Source of the DNA: Vicinamibacterales bacterium
GTDB taxonomy: Bacteria > Acidobacteriota > Vicinamibacteria > Vicinamibacterales > UBA8438
NCBI GenBank assembly: GCA_958296065.1
Contig: CATQHX010000033.1
Coordinates: forward strand, 24,723-88,722
DNA: 64,000 nt
Direction of reading: 5' to 3'
Made by a program: the position numbers and the translations under genes. How positions within the stretch are numbered: the first letter of the stretch is position 1; each line of letters opens with the position of its first letter. Shown piece after piece: positions 52,342 to 60,066 of this stretch. The notes beneath the pieces are model-generated. The model had not been told where the DNA came from. It ran no database searches and saw nothing but the letters and a program-made list of their open reading frames with translations.

Positions 52342-52438
52342 TGTAAAGACATTTCTGGGACATACCAGCGGCGATCGTGGGCGGAAGTGCCGCAACGCCA
52401 CGGAAGTTGAACTGTAAACTTGTTCTAGGGACACACCA
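52342..52438. repeat. Pair of imperfect direct repeats (mobile-element-end-like)
   Basis: TGTAAAGACATTTCTGGGAC (52342 onward) and TGTAAACTTGTTCTAGGGAC (52413 onward) each continue into an ACCA ending and are 71 bases apart in the same orientation. Repeated terminal blocks of this kind occur at the ends of some insertion sequences such as the IS21 family, but no transposase is in the window. The stretch 52313-52521 holds no gene. Confidence 0.45.
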
Positions 52439-52521
52439 CTAGAATCCTTGAACAAGGCCCATCTTCACAGTTGAGTCAAGTTTGGGATCGGGCTGTCCGT
52501 CGGCAGCTCTGTTCTCCCTGA

Positions 52522-54123
52522 TCACGCGGCCAGCGCGTGCCCTTCCCAGAGGTGGCCGACCTCGCGATCGTACGCGGCGACGGCTGCCTGCAGACGGGTG
52601 GACGACTCCCCGTCGAGCGTGGCGGACAAGACCGGGCCCAGCACGCGCGCCTGGGTGCGGTGGTAGGCCAGGGCGATGCACAGCCCCTCGGCGGTGAGCC
52701 GATACCGCTGGCTGCGCGGAATCCGCTCGATCAGCCCGCGCAGCCGCAGTCGGCGCAGGTCGTAGGTCATCTGTCCGGCGTTGTAGTCGTCGAACGACAT
52801 CCCACGCAGCGGGGCGACCGCCTCGCGGAGCTCGCGGTTACGGAATCCCGCGGGCAGCAGGTCGAAGCGCAACAGCGCGGCCAGCAGCGCCTGCACCCGA
52901 GGGTCCCCGAAACGCAAGGCCGCCGCGCGTTGGCCGTCGATGTGCGCCGGACGGTGCAATGCAGCGAGCGTTTCGGCTCCGATGGTGGCGTCGTGGCTGA
53001 GGCGTTCGACGCCGAGCAGGCGTCGGTTGGCAGCAAAGCCGATCTGTTTCAGATCATCGAGGTTCCTCAGCCGGCGGCCCACATCGAAGTCGTACGTGTC
53101 GTTGATGACCGTCTCGGTGCGCAACGCGCGCCCCTCCTTGTGGTACTGCTTGATCCGCGAGTGCTTGTAGTCCACATGCAGCGACGGGATGACCCCGTCG
53201 GTTATGACGCGGGTGCGATACCGCGTGGGGGTGCGTCGGCTGACGCGCCGGTCGAAGATCAACTGCACGTGGTCGGGTCGTCCCAGGTCGAGGTTCTCGC
53301 GCATCACCTCCTCGAAGAAGACCCGTCCGGCCAGCGGCCGGTCGAAGACCTCGGTGCGCGCGAATTCGGCTTGCAGGATCGAGATGTCGTAGCGGATGCC
53401 CTTCTCACGGTCGTTGGACGAAAACGGGTGCGGCAGCCGAGCCAGCCACTTGCGCAGCAACGCGTCGATCCGCTCTGCCGTCAGGCCGTCGGCCAGTCGC
53501 TGCATCGCTTTGGGGTCGGCGCAGCGCAGGATTCCGTTGTCGAGCGCCTCGAACCCGATGCCGCGCTTGGCCAACTGACGCTTCAGATACTCGTGCCCAT
53601 TGATGCAGAGCTTCGCGTTATAGGGGAAGTACGAACAGAACTTCAGGAAGAACGGCCCGAAGTCGTCGTCGACCACGTAGAAGTAGAAGTGGTTCACCAT
53701 CGCCGTCGAGTCGACCAGCCACGCGTAGGTGGCTCCGGTCGACGGGCGCCGGCGGTGCTCGGTGCGCAGCACGCGCGCCTTCTCCTGGGCCTTGCCGATG
53801 TAGAGCACGCCCTCGCCCCCAGGCCACTGCCGCAGGTACTCCTGCGTACGGTCGTCCTTGCGCTCGCCCCGACGGAACGACACGATGTCGATGCCGTTGC
53901 ATTCGGCGTAGCTCTTGATCGCGTTGACGAAGCGCTGCGTGATCGGCGCCATCAGCACCGAGGACGGCACTGCGGCGCCCCGGATCGTGCGGAAGAAATA
54001 CGCCGCGCCCGCCGCCCGCTGCAGCACCGGAACGTAGACGTTCAGGTACAGCCGGTCGATGCACTCGAGGGCTAGCGTCGTGTGCTCGGACAGGATCTCG
54101 GCGACGGATCGTGCTACCTTCAT
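52522..54123 (-). CDS. Large conserved protein of unknown function
   Basis: 533 residues from ATG 54123 (MKVARSVAEILSEHTTLALE). I recall close relatives in many bacteria, annotated hypothetical, from stretches such as MVNHFYFYVVDDDFGPFFLK, LCINGHEYLKRQLAKRGIGF, RPDHVQLIFDRRVSRRTP, HVDYKHSRIKQYHKEGRALR and FGDPRVQALLAALLRF. The C-terminus (MTYDLRRLRLRGLIERIPRSQRYRLTAEG) is a clear winged helix-turn-helix. The many conserved His, Asp and Arg residues suggest an enzyme on nucleic acid, but I cannot assign a reaction. It is convergent with the nuclease pair. Confidence 0.75.
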   Translation of the reverse strand: MKVARSVAEILSEHTTLALECIDRLYLNVYVPVLQRAAGAAYFFRTIRGAAVPSSVLMAPITQRFVNAIKSYAECNGIDIVSFRRGERKDDRTQEYLRQWPGGEGVLYIGKAQEKARVLRTEHRRRPSTGATYAWLVDSTAMVNHFYFYVVDDDFGPFFLKFCSYFPYNAKLCINGHEYLKRQLAKRGIGFEALDNGILRCADPKAMQRLADGLTAERIDALLRKWLARLPHPFSSNDREKGIRYDISILQAEFARTEVFDRPLAGRVFFEEVMRENLDLGRPDHVQLIFDRRVSRRTPTRYRTRVITDGVIPSLHVDYKHSRIKQYHKEGRALRTETVINDTYDFDVGRRLRNLDDLKQIGFAANRRLLGVERLSHDATIGAETLAALHRPAHIDGQRAAALRFGDPRVQALLAALLRFDLLPAGFRNRELREAVAPLRGMSFDDYNAGQMTYDLRRLRLRGLIERIPRSQRYRLTAEGLCIALAYHRTQARVLGPVLSATLDGESSTRLQAAVAAYDREVGHLWEGHALAA

Positions 54124-54302
54124 GGCTCGGGCTCCGGTCGATGGGCTCCCCATCGGCCAGTCTATGGCCACCGCCGCCATTGTGCGACTAATGAACGCGG
54201 CTCACGCCGCAGAGGGAGCAGCGGCCGGAGTCCGACCTGCCGCCAGCAGTTACCGAGACCTACACGCTCGTCGGTCTGAGGCGCAGCCTCGCTAGTGCTG
54301 AT

Positions 54303-54816
54303 CTAGATGGAAGGGACGACTTTCTCGACCTTCAGGAAGGCTGCCAACGGAACGGATGGGATGCCGAGGATGCCCGCGGCCGTGTTCATCGACATCTTGC
54401 TGTTCGTATCCCTTCGTTCCTCGGTGACGACACGGGCGTCGGTTCCTTCCTGGCGAAGCCGCTGCGCGACCGCGAGTACGTAGGGATCCGCCTCGTCCGC
54501 ACCGGCGTCCTTGTTTGGGTCGAGAACCTGGGGAACTTCAGCCAAGATCTCCTTCACGTCATCCAGCGAAGCAGCTACCGTTGCCGTGTGCTGCCGAAGC
54601 GTTCTGCTTCGCCCACACAAGCTGAGGATCCGGCGGCTTCGACTGAGCGGAACGTTCCAACTCCGCGACGACCTGGGGCGGATACGCGAGTCGGCCTTCT
54701 GTGACCAGCCGCGTCAACTTCCGGAAGATCCGCTCCCGGTGGCGCTTCTGGGTCGAGCGTCTCACCTCGATGATCGACGAGGTGTCGATCACCCAGACTA
54801 CTTGACTGGTGGCCAT
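54303..54816 (-). pseudogene. DUF4411 PIN-like toxin, disrupted by a frameshift
   Basis: The first frame (ATG 54816) reads WVIDTSSIIEVRRS and YPPQVVAELER, then runs WAKQNASAAHGNG to a stop. The second frame (54303-54620) continues RQHTATVAASLDDVKEIL, PNKDAGADEADPYVLAVAQRL, ARVVTEERRDTNSKMSMNTA and GILGIPSVPLAAFL. Joined near 54595-54603 by a one-base shift, they give a complete DUF4411 protein of about 170 residues, with all expected PIN acidic motifs in frame. DUF4411 proteins accompany XRE-ImmA/IrrE antitoxins, exactly as here. The break may be real inactivation of a toxin or a sequencing error. Confidence 0.75.
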
Positions 54817-55964
54817 CAGCGCGACGATGACAACGAGCTGGCGAGATCGTCGAATGCCGCGTCGGGGATGTCCAAGTACTCGACCGCTTGAGAGCGGCTA
54901 AGGAGATCATTGCGTACGGCGTCCACGAAGAAACGCGCAGCTTTAGAGCCGAATTCATCCTCCTTGATGACGAGGCGGTTTCGCCCGCCGCCTCCGCCTC
55001 CCCCTTCAGGCTTCCGGTCGGTGACGGGCGGGATGTCGTCGTAGAGATCCCAACCGGCGCGGCCGAGTTCTATGAGGCGTAGCGTTGCTGCCCGTAGGCT
55101 GATGCGCGCCCTCCTGGCGACTGTGCGCGCGACGCCAAGTTCGCGGACGCGGCCGACCGACCCGATCCTCTGCAGGATTTCGTCGATAGCCCCGGCGGGC
55201 AGGAGCACTGCGGCAGAGAACTGCTCGCACCAGCGCTCGGTCGGGTCGTTCCTCAGTCGTCCAACGCGTTCCAGGCACGCTGAACTGCCCCGGAGGAGGA
55301 GGTGGCCCAGCTCGTGGAACAACGTGAAAATGCGCGCCTCTTCACGCCATGCAGAGCTGACGACGATGACTGGCGCGCGCTCGTGCCAGAGGGAGAAGCC
55401 GTTGCAGGAGTCTCGCCCCAGCGAGTAGACGAATACCGTGACTCCGATGCCTCCGACGGCCTCACGCCAGTGATCGAATGCCCGAGATGGTGACGTCCAG
55501 TTCGTCTGTTGGCTGAACTCGATATTCAGTCGGTCCCGTATGACGGCCCCAGCCTTGGTCGGAGAGTCAGACGGTGAATGGCGGGGAAGGTGCGGCGCCG
55601 GCTCGTTGAGTTCCTGGGACAGCCAGCCGATGATTTCCTGCTGGCGACGCGCCCGCCGGAGGAACCTTCGCTCCATCGGCGACAGCCCTCGCGGGGGTTG
55701 TGACCCGATCGATCTGAACTGAACCCGAAGTGCCCCTTGCTTCGGAGGAGCAGGCAGGAGAAACGTCGCGAACTGGCGATGCAACTTCGTCGCGAGCTTC
55801 TTCAACGGAGTCAGCGTCGGCTTGGTATCGCCGCGCTTCCAGCTCGCCAGGTCGTCCAACGACACGCCGATGTAAGCCGCGAGCTGCTCGTCGGTGTAGC
55901 CCGACTCCTCAACGGCCCAGCTCAGCACTCCCGGCGTGATCGGGACTTCCGTTCCTCTCGGCAT
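54816..55964 (-). CDS. XRE-ImmA/IrrE family antitoxin/regulator
   Basis: 382 residues. The N-terminal HTH (YTDEQLAAYIGVSLDDLASWKRGD) is an XRE DNA-binding domain. Residues ~165-270 are the ImmA/IrrE metallopeptidase with FHELGHLLL (His217, Glu218, His221) and the downstream ERWCEQFSAAVLLPAGAI. A glycine run of about seven residues near 322 precedes a C-terminal domain. COG2856-type proteins are regulators or antitoxins of DUF4411 PIN toxins. The stop shares one base with the toxin ATG. Confidence 0.9.
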   Translation of the reverse strand: MPRGTEVPITPGVLSWAVEESGYTDEQLAAYIGVSLDDLASWKRGDTKPTLTPLKKLATKLHRQFATFLLPAPPKQGALRVQFRSIGSQPPRGLSPMERRFLRRARRQQEIIGWLSQELNEPAPHLPRHSPSDSPTKAGAVIRDRLNIEFSQQTNWTSPSRAFDHWREAVGGIGVTVFVYSLGRDSCNGFSLWHERAPVIVVSSAWREEARIFTLFHELGHLLLRGSSACLERVGRLRNDPTERWCEQFSAAVLLPAGAIDEILQRIGSVGRVRELGVARTVARRARISLRAATLRLIELGRAGWDLYDDIPPVTDRKPEGGGGGGGRNRLVIKEDEFGSKAARFFVDAVRNDLLSRSQAVEYLDIPDAAFDDLASSLSSSR

Positions 55965-56099
55965 CGGTCTTCGCGGAAGACTACTACACGCGTCGGACAG
56001 AGCAGGTCACGACAGGAGTGGGCGCTGTCCGCGCGCACTTGGCGTACGTACTCGTGGGAACGGCCGCCACACCGATTGGTCTCTTCGTGAACCCTTGGT

Positions 56100-57296
56100 C
56101 TACGGCATCGGCAGCAGCGGCTCCACCCCCGCCGGCAGGTGCTGGTCGAACGCAATCAGCAGAACGGCGTCGGAGACGTGCTGCGCCATCAGGTCCACCA
56201 GGTCCACCAGGTTGGTCGAGCCGCCGACCGCCGCGAGGGCGCTCGCGTAGGTCTCCGGGGTCACGGTGTGGGGACCGAAGAGCTGGCGGCCGAACTCGAT
56301 AAGTGCCGCCTCCTTCTCGCCCAGTCCCGCGACCGAGCCGCCGCTGCGCACGACATCGATGACCGCCTGATCCAGGCCGTTGTCGACCGCGACGGGCTCG
56401 GTGAGGCTCCACGTGTACTGATCGTCGTAGGCGCGCGCCGTGACGAGAACCGCCAGGTCGAGGAGCGGCCGCGCCACGTTGGCCTCCAGCGACTCGCGTC
56501 CGGCGCCATGGCCGCGGATCTGCCCCGGTCCCGTCCCCTGGGGAGAGAGCGTCCGGCCGTAGAGACTGGGGGTGGACCGAAGTTGCTCGGCCGGGGCGGG
56601 CAGCGGCGAGAGACGGCTGCGCGATTGCGGGTCCACGTCGTCCGGCTGCGTGAACGGCAACGGCAGGAACTGCGGCCAGCCGGGCGGCATGTGCTGGTTG
56701 AACGCGGCCAGCCGCCCCGCGGTGCCGGCATAGCGCGCCATCAGGTCTACGACGTCGACGAAGTTGGCTTCGCCGAACAGATCCACGGCGCGCCGGTAGG
56801 TCTCCGGGCTCAGATGGTGCTCGCCGTACATCTCGCGGCCGGCCTGGATGATGACCGACTCCCGTTCGCCGAGTCCGGACAGCGCCTCGCGGTTGCGCAC
56901 GACGTCGATGACGTCCGGGTCGAGGCCGACCGCCACCGCTTCCATCTCGTGCAGCGACCACTCGAAGGGCGCGTCGTGCTCGCGCGCGGTGATCAGGATG
57001 GCGAGCTCCAGCAGCGGGCGCCCGACCGGAGACTCCCAGCGCGCGTTCAGACCCGTGCCGGCGCCGCGTATCGCGGCAGCCGCGGCGGCGGGTCCGCCGG
57101 CCGGGTCGGGCGCGGAGGTGGAAAGCCGGTTGCGCGATTCCGAGTTGACGTCCGGCGGGAGCGAGATCTCGGCCTGTGCGCTCGCCGCGCCGGACGCGGT
57201 TGGAGAAGGCGTCGCGCCCGCGGCAACGTACATCACCGCGACACAGAGGGCGGCACCTGGAATCAGGACGAACGGCGGTCTGGTGAACTTGCGCAT
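56100..57296 (-). CDS. Secreted double carboxymuconolactone decarboxylase-like protein
   Basis: 398 residues from ATG 57296, preceded by GGGGAG at good spacing. A signal peptide (FVLIPGAALCVAVMYVAAG) is followed by two repeats of a CMD-like domain: RPLLELAILITAREHDAPFEW and RPLLDLAVLVTARAYDDQYTW, each continuing with a LGERE/LGEKE segment and a helix ending in DLMA. The active CxxC of AhpD-type CMDs is absent from both, so peroxidase activity is unlikely. Secreted double-CMD proteins occur in Acidobacteria; the function is unknown. The NHL gene (57420-58550) lies 123 bases upstream on the same strand. Confidence 0.8.
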   Translation of the reverse strand: MRKFTRPPFVLIPGAALCVAVMYVAAGATPSPTASGAASAQAEISLPPDVNSESRNRLSTSAPDPAGGPAAAAAAIRGAGTGLNARWESPVGRPLLELAILITAREHDAPFEWSLHEMEAVAVGLDPDVIDVVRNREALSGLGERESVIIQAGREMYGEHHLSPETYRRAVDLFGEANFVDVVDLMARYAGTAGRLAAFNQHMPPGWPQFLPLPFTQPDDVDPQSRSRLSPLPAPAEQLRSTPSLYGRTLSPQGTGPGQIRGHGAGRESLEANVARPLLDLAVLVTARAYDDQYTWSLTEPVAVDNGLDQAVIDVVRSGGSVAGLGEKEAALIEFGRQLFGPHTVTPETYASALAAVGGSTNLVDLVDLMAQHVSDAVLLIAFDQHLPAGVEPLLPMP

Positions 57297-57360
57297 CGGT
57301 CGCTCCCCCATGGTTGGCCGGACGGCCGTCGCGCCCGATGCGGCGGCCGTTCCGGTCTAC

Positions 57361-57384
57361 GGACCTGCGGACCTGCGGACCTGC
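57361..57384. repeat. 8-base tandem repeat, three copies
   Basis: GGACCTGC is repeated three times without interruption in the 123-base gap between the CMD and NHL genes. It is probably a slippage product. Confidence 0.7.
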
Positions 57385-57419
57385 TCCAGTCTTCGGGCCT
57401 GCTGCCTGTCCACCCGCCG

Positions 57420-58550
57420 TCACATTCCCGCCGGCATGAACTTCTGCACCCGCCGCCCGTTGAGAGTCTCGCCGACGTACACATTGCCGTCGGAATCGAC
57501 CGCCACCGAGTGCGTCGCCTCGAACTGGCCCGCCATCCGGCCGCGGCGCCCGGTGGTCCCGAGCGTCTCGAGCGACTCGTGGCGCACGGTCCAGAGCAGG
57601 TGGTTGCCTCCGTCGGCATTGTAGATGTACGTCTGGTCCGGGTCGGTCGAGAAGGCGATGTCCCACGCCGAGGCGCCCGCAGTCTCCTTGCCGACGAACC
57701 CCTCGCGGACGAACGTGCCGTCCTTCTCGAAGATCTGCAAGCGGTGGTTCATCCGGTCGCAGACGTAGACGAGTCCCTCGTTCGAGAGCTGCACGCAGTG
57801 GACGGTGTCGCCGAAGATCGGCGAGGCGTCCGCCTGCTGGTCGTACGGCGCGAGCTCGCCGTCGACGGGAGGCCGGCCGTACGCGCCCCAGTGCCGCTTG
57901 TACTCGCCGGTATCGGCATCGAACACGATGACGCGCCGATTGCCGTAACCGTCGGCCACGTAGACCTCGTTGGCCTCGGGGTCGACGCCGATGTCGGCCG
58001 CACGCCCCAGCCGCGTCGTGTCGTGGCTGCCGCTGAGCGGGCCGGCGCTGCCGATCTGCAGCAGGAACGTGCCGTCGCGCGAGAACTTCAGCACCTGGCC
58101 GTCGCCCTGCCCGTTGCCGCCGATCCAGACGTTGTCCAGGTGGTCGACGAAGATGCCGTGCTCCTCGTTGGGCCACTCGTAGCCGTCCCCGGGCCCGCCC
58201 CACGCCTGAACGACGTTGCCCTCCTGGTCGAACTCGATCACCGCCGGGGCCGGCACGCAGCACTCGGAGGTCGGCGGGTCGACCGCTGCGCCGCGCTCGC
58301 TGTCGGTCAGCGACCGGGGCCGGTGCAGCACCCAGACGTGGTCGCGCGAGTCGACCGCGACGCCGATGACGTGGCCCAGCAGCCACTTGTTCGGCAGCGG
58401 CTGCGGCCAGAACGGATCCACTTCGAGCACGGCTCCCGGCACGTCGCCCTGCGCCGCGCCGGCTCCGTCGAGCGCGCTCTGCCCGAGGCCGAACGCCACG
58501 CCCAGGGCGATTGCGGCCGCTCCAATCCACGCCGGGTGTTTCCGCTGCAT
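57420..58550 (-). CDS. NHL-repeat beta-propeller protein, secreted
   Basis: 376 residues from ATG 58550 (GGAGG 6 bases upstream). A signal peptide (AWIGAAAIALGVAFGLG) is followed by NHL blades: IGVAVDSRDHVWVLHRP, IFVDHLDNVWIGGNGQGDG, DIGVDPEANEVYVADGYGNR, VYVCDRMNHRLQIFEKDG and SVAVDSDGNVYVGETLNGRRV. It resembles the lyase-like half of peptidyl-alpha-hydroxyglycine alpha-amidating proteins, although catalysis cannot be inferred. ECCVPAPAV contains a vicinal Cys pair. It is the upstream gene of a leftward pair with the CMD gene. Confidence 0.85.
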   Translation of the reverse strand: MQRKHPAWIGAAAIALGVAFGLGQSALDGAGAAQGDVPGAVLEVDPFWPQPLPNKWLLGHVIGVAVDSRDHVWVLHRPRSLTDSERGAAVDPPTSECCVPAPAVIEFDQEGNVVQAWGGPGDGYEWPNEEHGIFVDHLDNVWIGGNGQGDGQVLKFSRDGTFLLQIGSAGPLSGSHDTTRLGRAADIGVDPEANEVYVADGYGNRRVIVFDADTGEYKRHWGAYGRPPVDGELAPYDQQADASPIFGDTVHCVQLSNEGLVYVCDRMNHRLQIFEKDGTFVREGFVGKETAGASAWDIAFSTDPDQTYIYNADGGNHLLWTVRHESLETLGTTGRRGRMAGQFEATHSVAVDSDGNVYVGETLNGRRVQKFMPAGM

Positions 58551-58815
58551 CGATACCTCCCCCGCTCGAATCCGAGACCCGGGCCGGCCGGCGCGGGCAC
58601 TCGCGCACCGCTCGCCAATGGCAGCACATCGGGCGTCCGGATGCAACAGATGATCCCGTTGAACGCCCCGCGGCAAGGTGATAGTGGGTCGGCCGACCGC
58701 AGCACCTACATGCAGGCTGCTGCGCTGGCGAGTGCGGTGGGGCTCTTCTGACAGCGCCTCTCCACGCGCGGGCGGCGCGGCGGCTGCGGGGAGTCCGGAT
58801 TCGGCCGATCCTCTA

Positions 58816-59385
58816 CTAGTCCCGCGGCTCGCCCAGGCAGGCCGCGCACTCCTCCGCGGACATCTCCCCGGTGCAGAGCACACGTAACGACTCCATCGGC
58901 ACCCCCGGCCGGCTGCCGAGGAAGCGCTCGCAGGCGGGGCTCCGCTCCTCGGCCGGAGGCTCTGCCGGGGCGTAGGCCGCGAGCGGGTACTGGCAGCTCA
59001 ACTCGACCGCCTGAACCGCCGCCGCCAGCGCACGGAAGAGCGTCCCCGCTCGCTCCACCTCCGAGGCAAGCCGCCGCTCGGTCGTCCGGTACGTCTGTGC
59101 CTGCTGGTTGCAGCCGTCCCGCTGCACGGCTTCGCGGAGCGGGCTCGTATCGCGATCGATCCGGAAGACGTCGAGATCCTGCATGCAGCGCGTGTGGGCG
59201 TCCCTGGTCTCGAGCAATGACGCTTCGAGCGACGCGACGGTGCTGCTCGCTTCGTGGACCTCTTCGGCCGCCGCACGCAACGCGTCGAGCCCGGAAGCGC
59301 ATCGTTCCCACTGCGCTTCCAATGGGATGGCCGGAAGCCAGACGCAAACGGCGACAGCGGCGACGGTGCGCAAGCGGAACGCCAT
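58816..59385 (-). CDS. Secreted coiled-coil protein with Cys-rich tail, unknown function
   Basis: 189 residues from ATG 59385, preceded by GGAGGGG. Signal peptide (TVAAVAVCVWLPAIPLEAQ). Residues ~27-65 and ~100-130 are helical coils (LRAAAEEVHEASSTVASLEA). Six or more Cys lie in the mature part, and the C-terminus CTGEMSAEECAACLGEPRD is probably disulfide-rich. No family is recognised. It stands alone; the 58551-58815 stretch between it and the NHL gene holds no gene I can see. Confidence 0.65.
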   Translation of the reverse strand: MAFRLRTVAAVAVCVWLPAIPLEAQWERCASGLDALRAAAEEVHEASSTVASLEASLLETRDAHTRCMQDLDVFRIDRDTSPLREAVQRDGCNQQAQTYRTTERRLASEVERAGTLFRALAAAVQAVELSCQYPLAAYAPAEPPAEERSPACERFLGSRPGVPMESLRVLCTGEMSAEECAACLGEPRD

Positions 59386-59643
59386 GAGCCCCCTCCAATC
59401 GAGTCGTCTTCGCGTCTTCGACCAGCGCCCAAGCGGGTATCCGATAGTTCCGCCGCCGGTCGCCGTGTCCCGCGCGACCGGATCGTTGCGTCTTCCCCAT
59501 CGCCCGGCTGCGGCGGGGCGGCGCTCAGTCCCTTGGTGGTCCAGTTACGCTCCAACCGATGGATCATGTCAAGAGCGATCCGGCAATCCGGGGAATCGAG
59601 CCCCGACGGATCGGCGCCTTGCGGTATAGTTGTAAACGTTACC

Positions 59644-60066
59644 ATGGGCGTCACCCACGTTGACGCAACGATTCGCAATCCGGCCGACCCGACCCGCAGT
59701 TGGGAAGGCCGCTTTCTGGTCGACACGGGCGCCATCGACTCGCTCGTGCCGCGATCCCGATTGGAAGCGATCGGCATCCGACCGGAGGGACAGCGCGTCT
59801 ACGAGCTGGCTGACGGCAGCGAGGTCAGGATGGACGTCGCTGGCGCGCGGATCGAGTTCATGGGCGAGCTCACCGCGGGCCTCATCATCTTCGGCGCCGC
59901 CGACGCCGAACCGCTGCTCGGCGTGACGGCGCTGGAGTCCGTCGGCGTTGAAGTCGACCCGCAGGATCAGCGCCTGAAGAAGCTGCCTGCCGTACGGCTG
60001 AAGCGCGTGCGGCGCCCCGCGACATCATGGACCTGCCCGTGGCCCATCGGTACACTACGCCGATGA
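59644..60066 (+). CDS. Retropepsin-like clan AA aspartic protease family protein
   Basis: 140 residues from ATG 59644. GRFLVDTGAIDSLVPRSRLE is the DTG active-site segment, and PLLGVTALESVGVEVDPQDQRLKKLP is the usual second half of the small single-domain clan AA family. It should act as a homodimer in the cytoplasm, since no signal is present; a substrate is unknown. TATAGT lies 13 bases before the ATG, so a leaderless or nearly leaderless transcript is possible. The stop overlaps the next gene's ATG (ATGA). Confidence 0.8.
   Translation: MGVTHVDATIRNPADPTRSWEGRFLVDTGAIDSLVPRSRLEAIGIRPEGQRVYELADGSEVRMDVAGARIEFMGELTAGLIIFGAADAEPLLGVTALESVGVEVDPQDQRLKKLPAVRLKRVRRPATSWTCPWPIGTLRR

Noticed and set aside
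57361-57384. Possible CRISPR-like repeat
   Set aside because: Only three contiguous 8-base units without spacers.
55984-58629. 881-residue minus-strand ORF
   Set aside because: Arg/Gly-rich shadow in another frame of the CMD and NHL genes, which carry recognisable domains.
56139-58751. 870-residue plus-strand ORF
   Set aside because: Antisense of the CMD and NHL genes; His/Val/Arg-rich with no domain.
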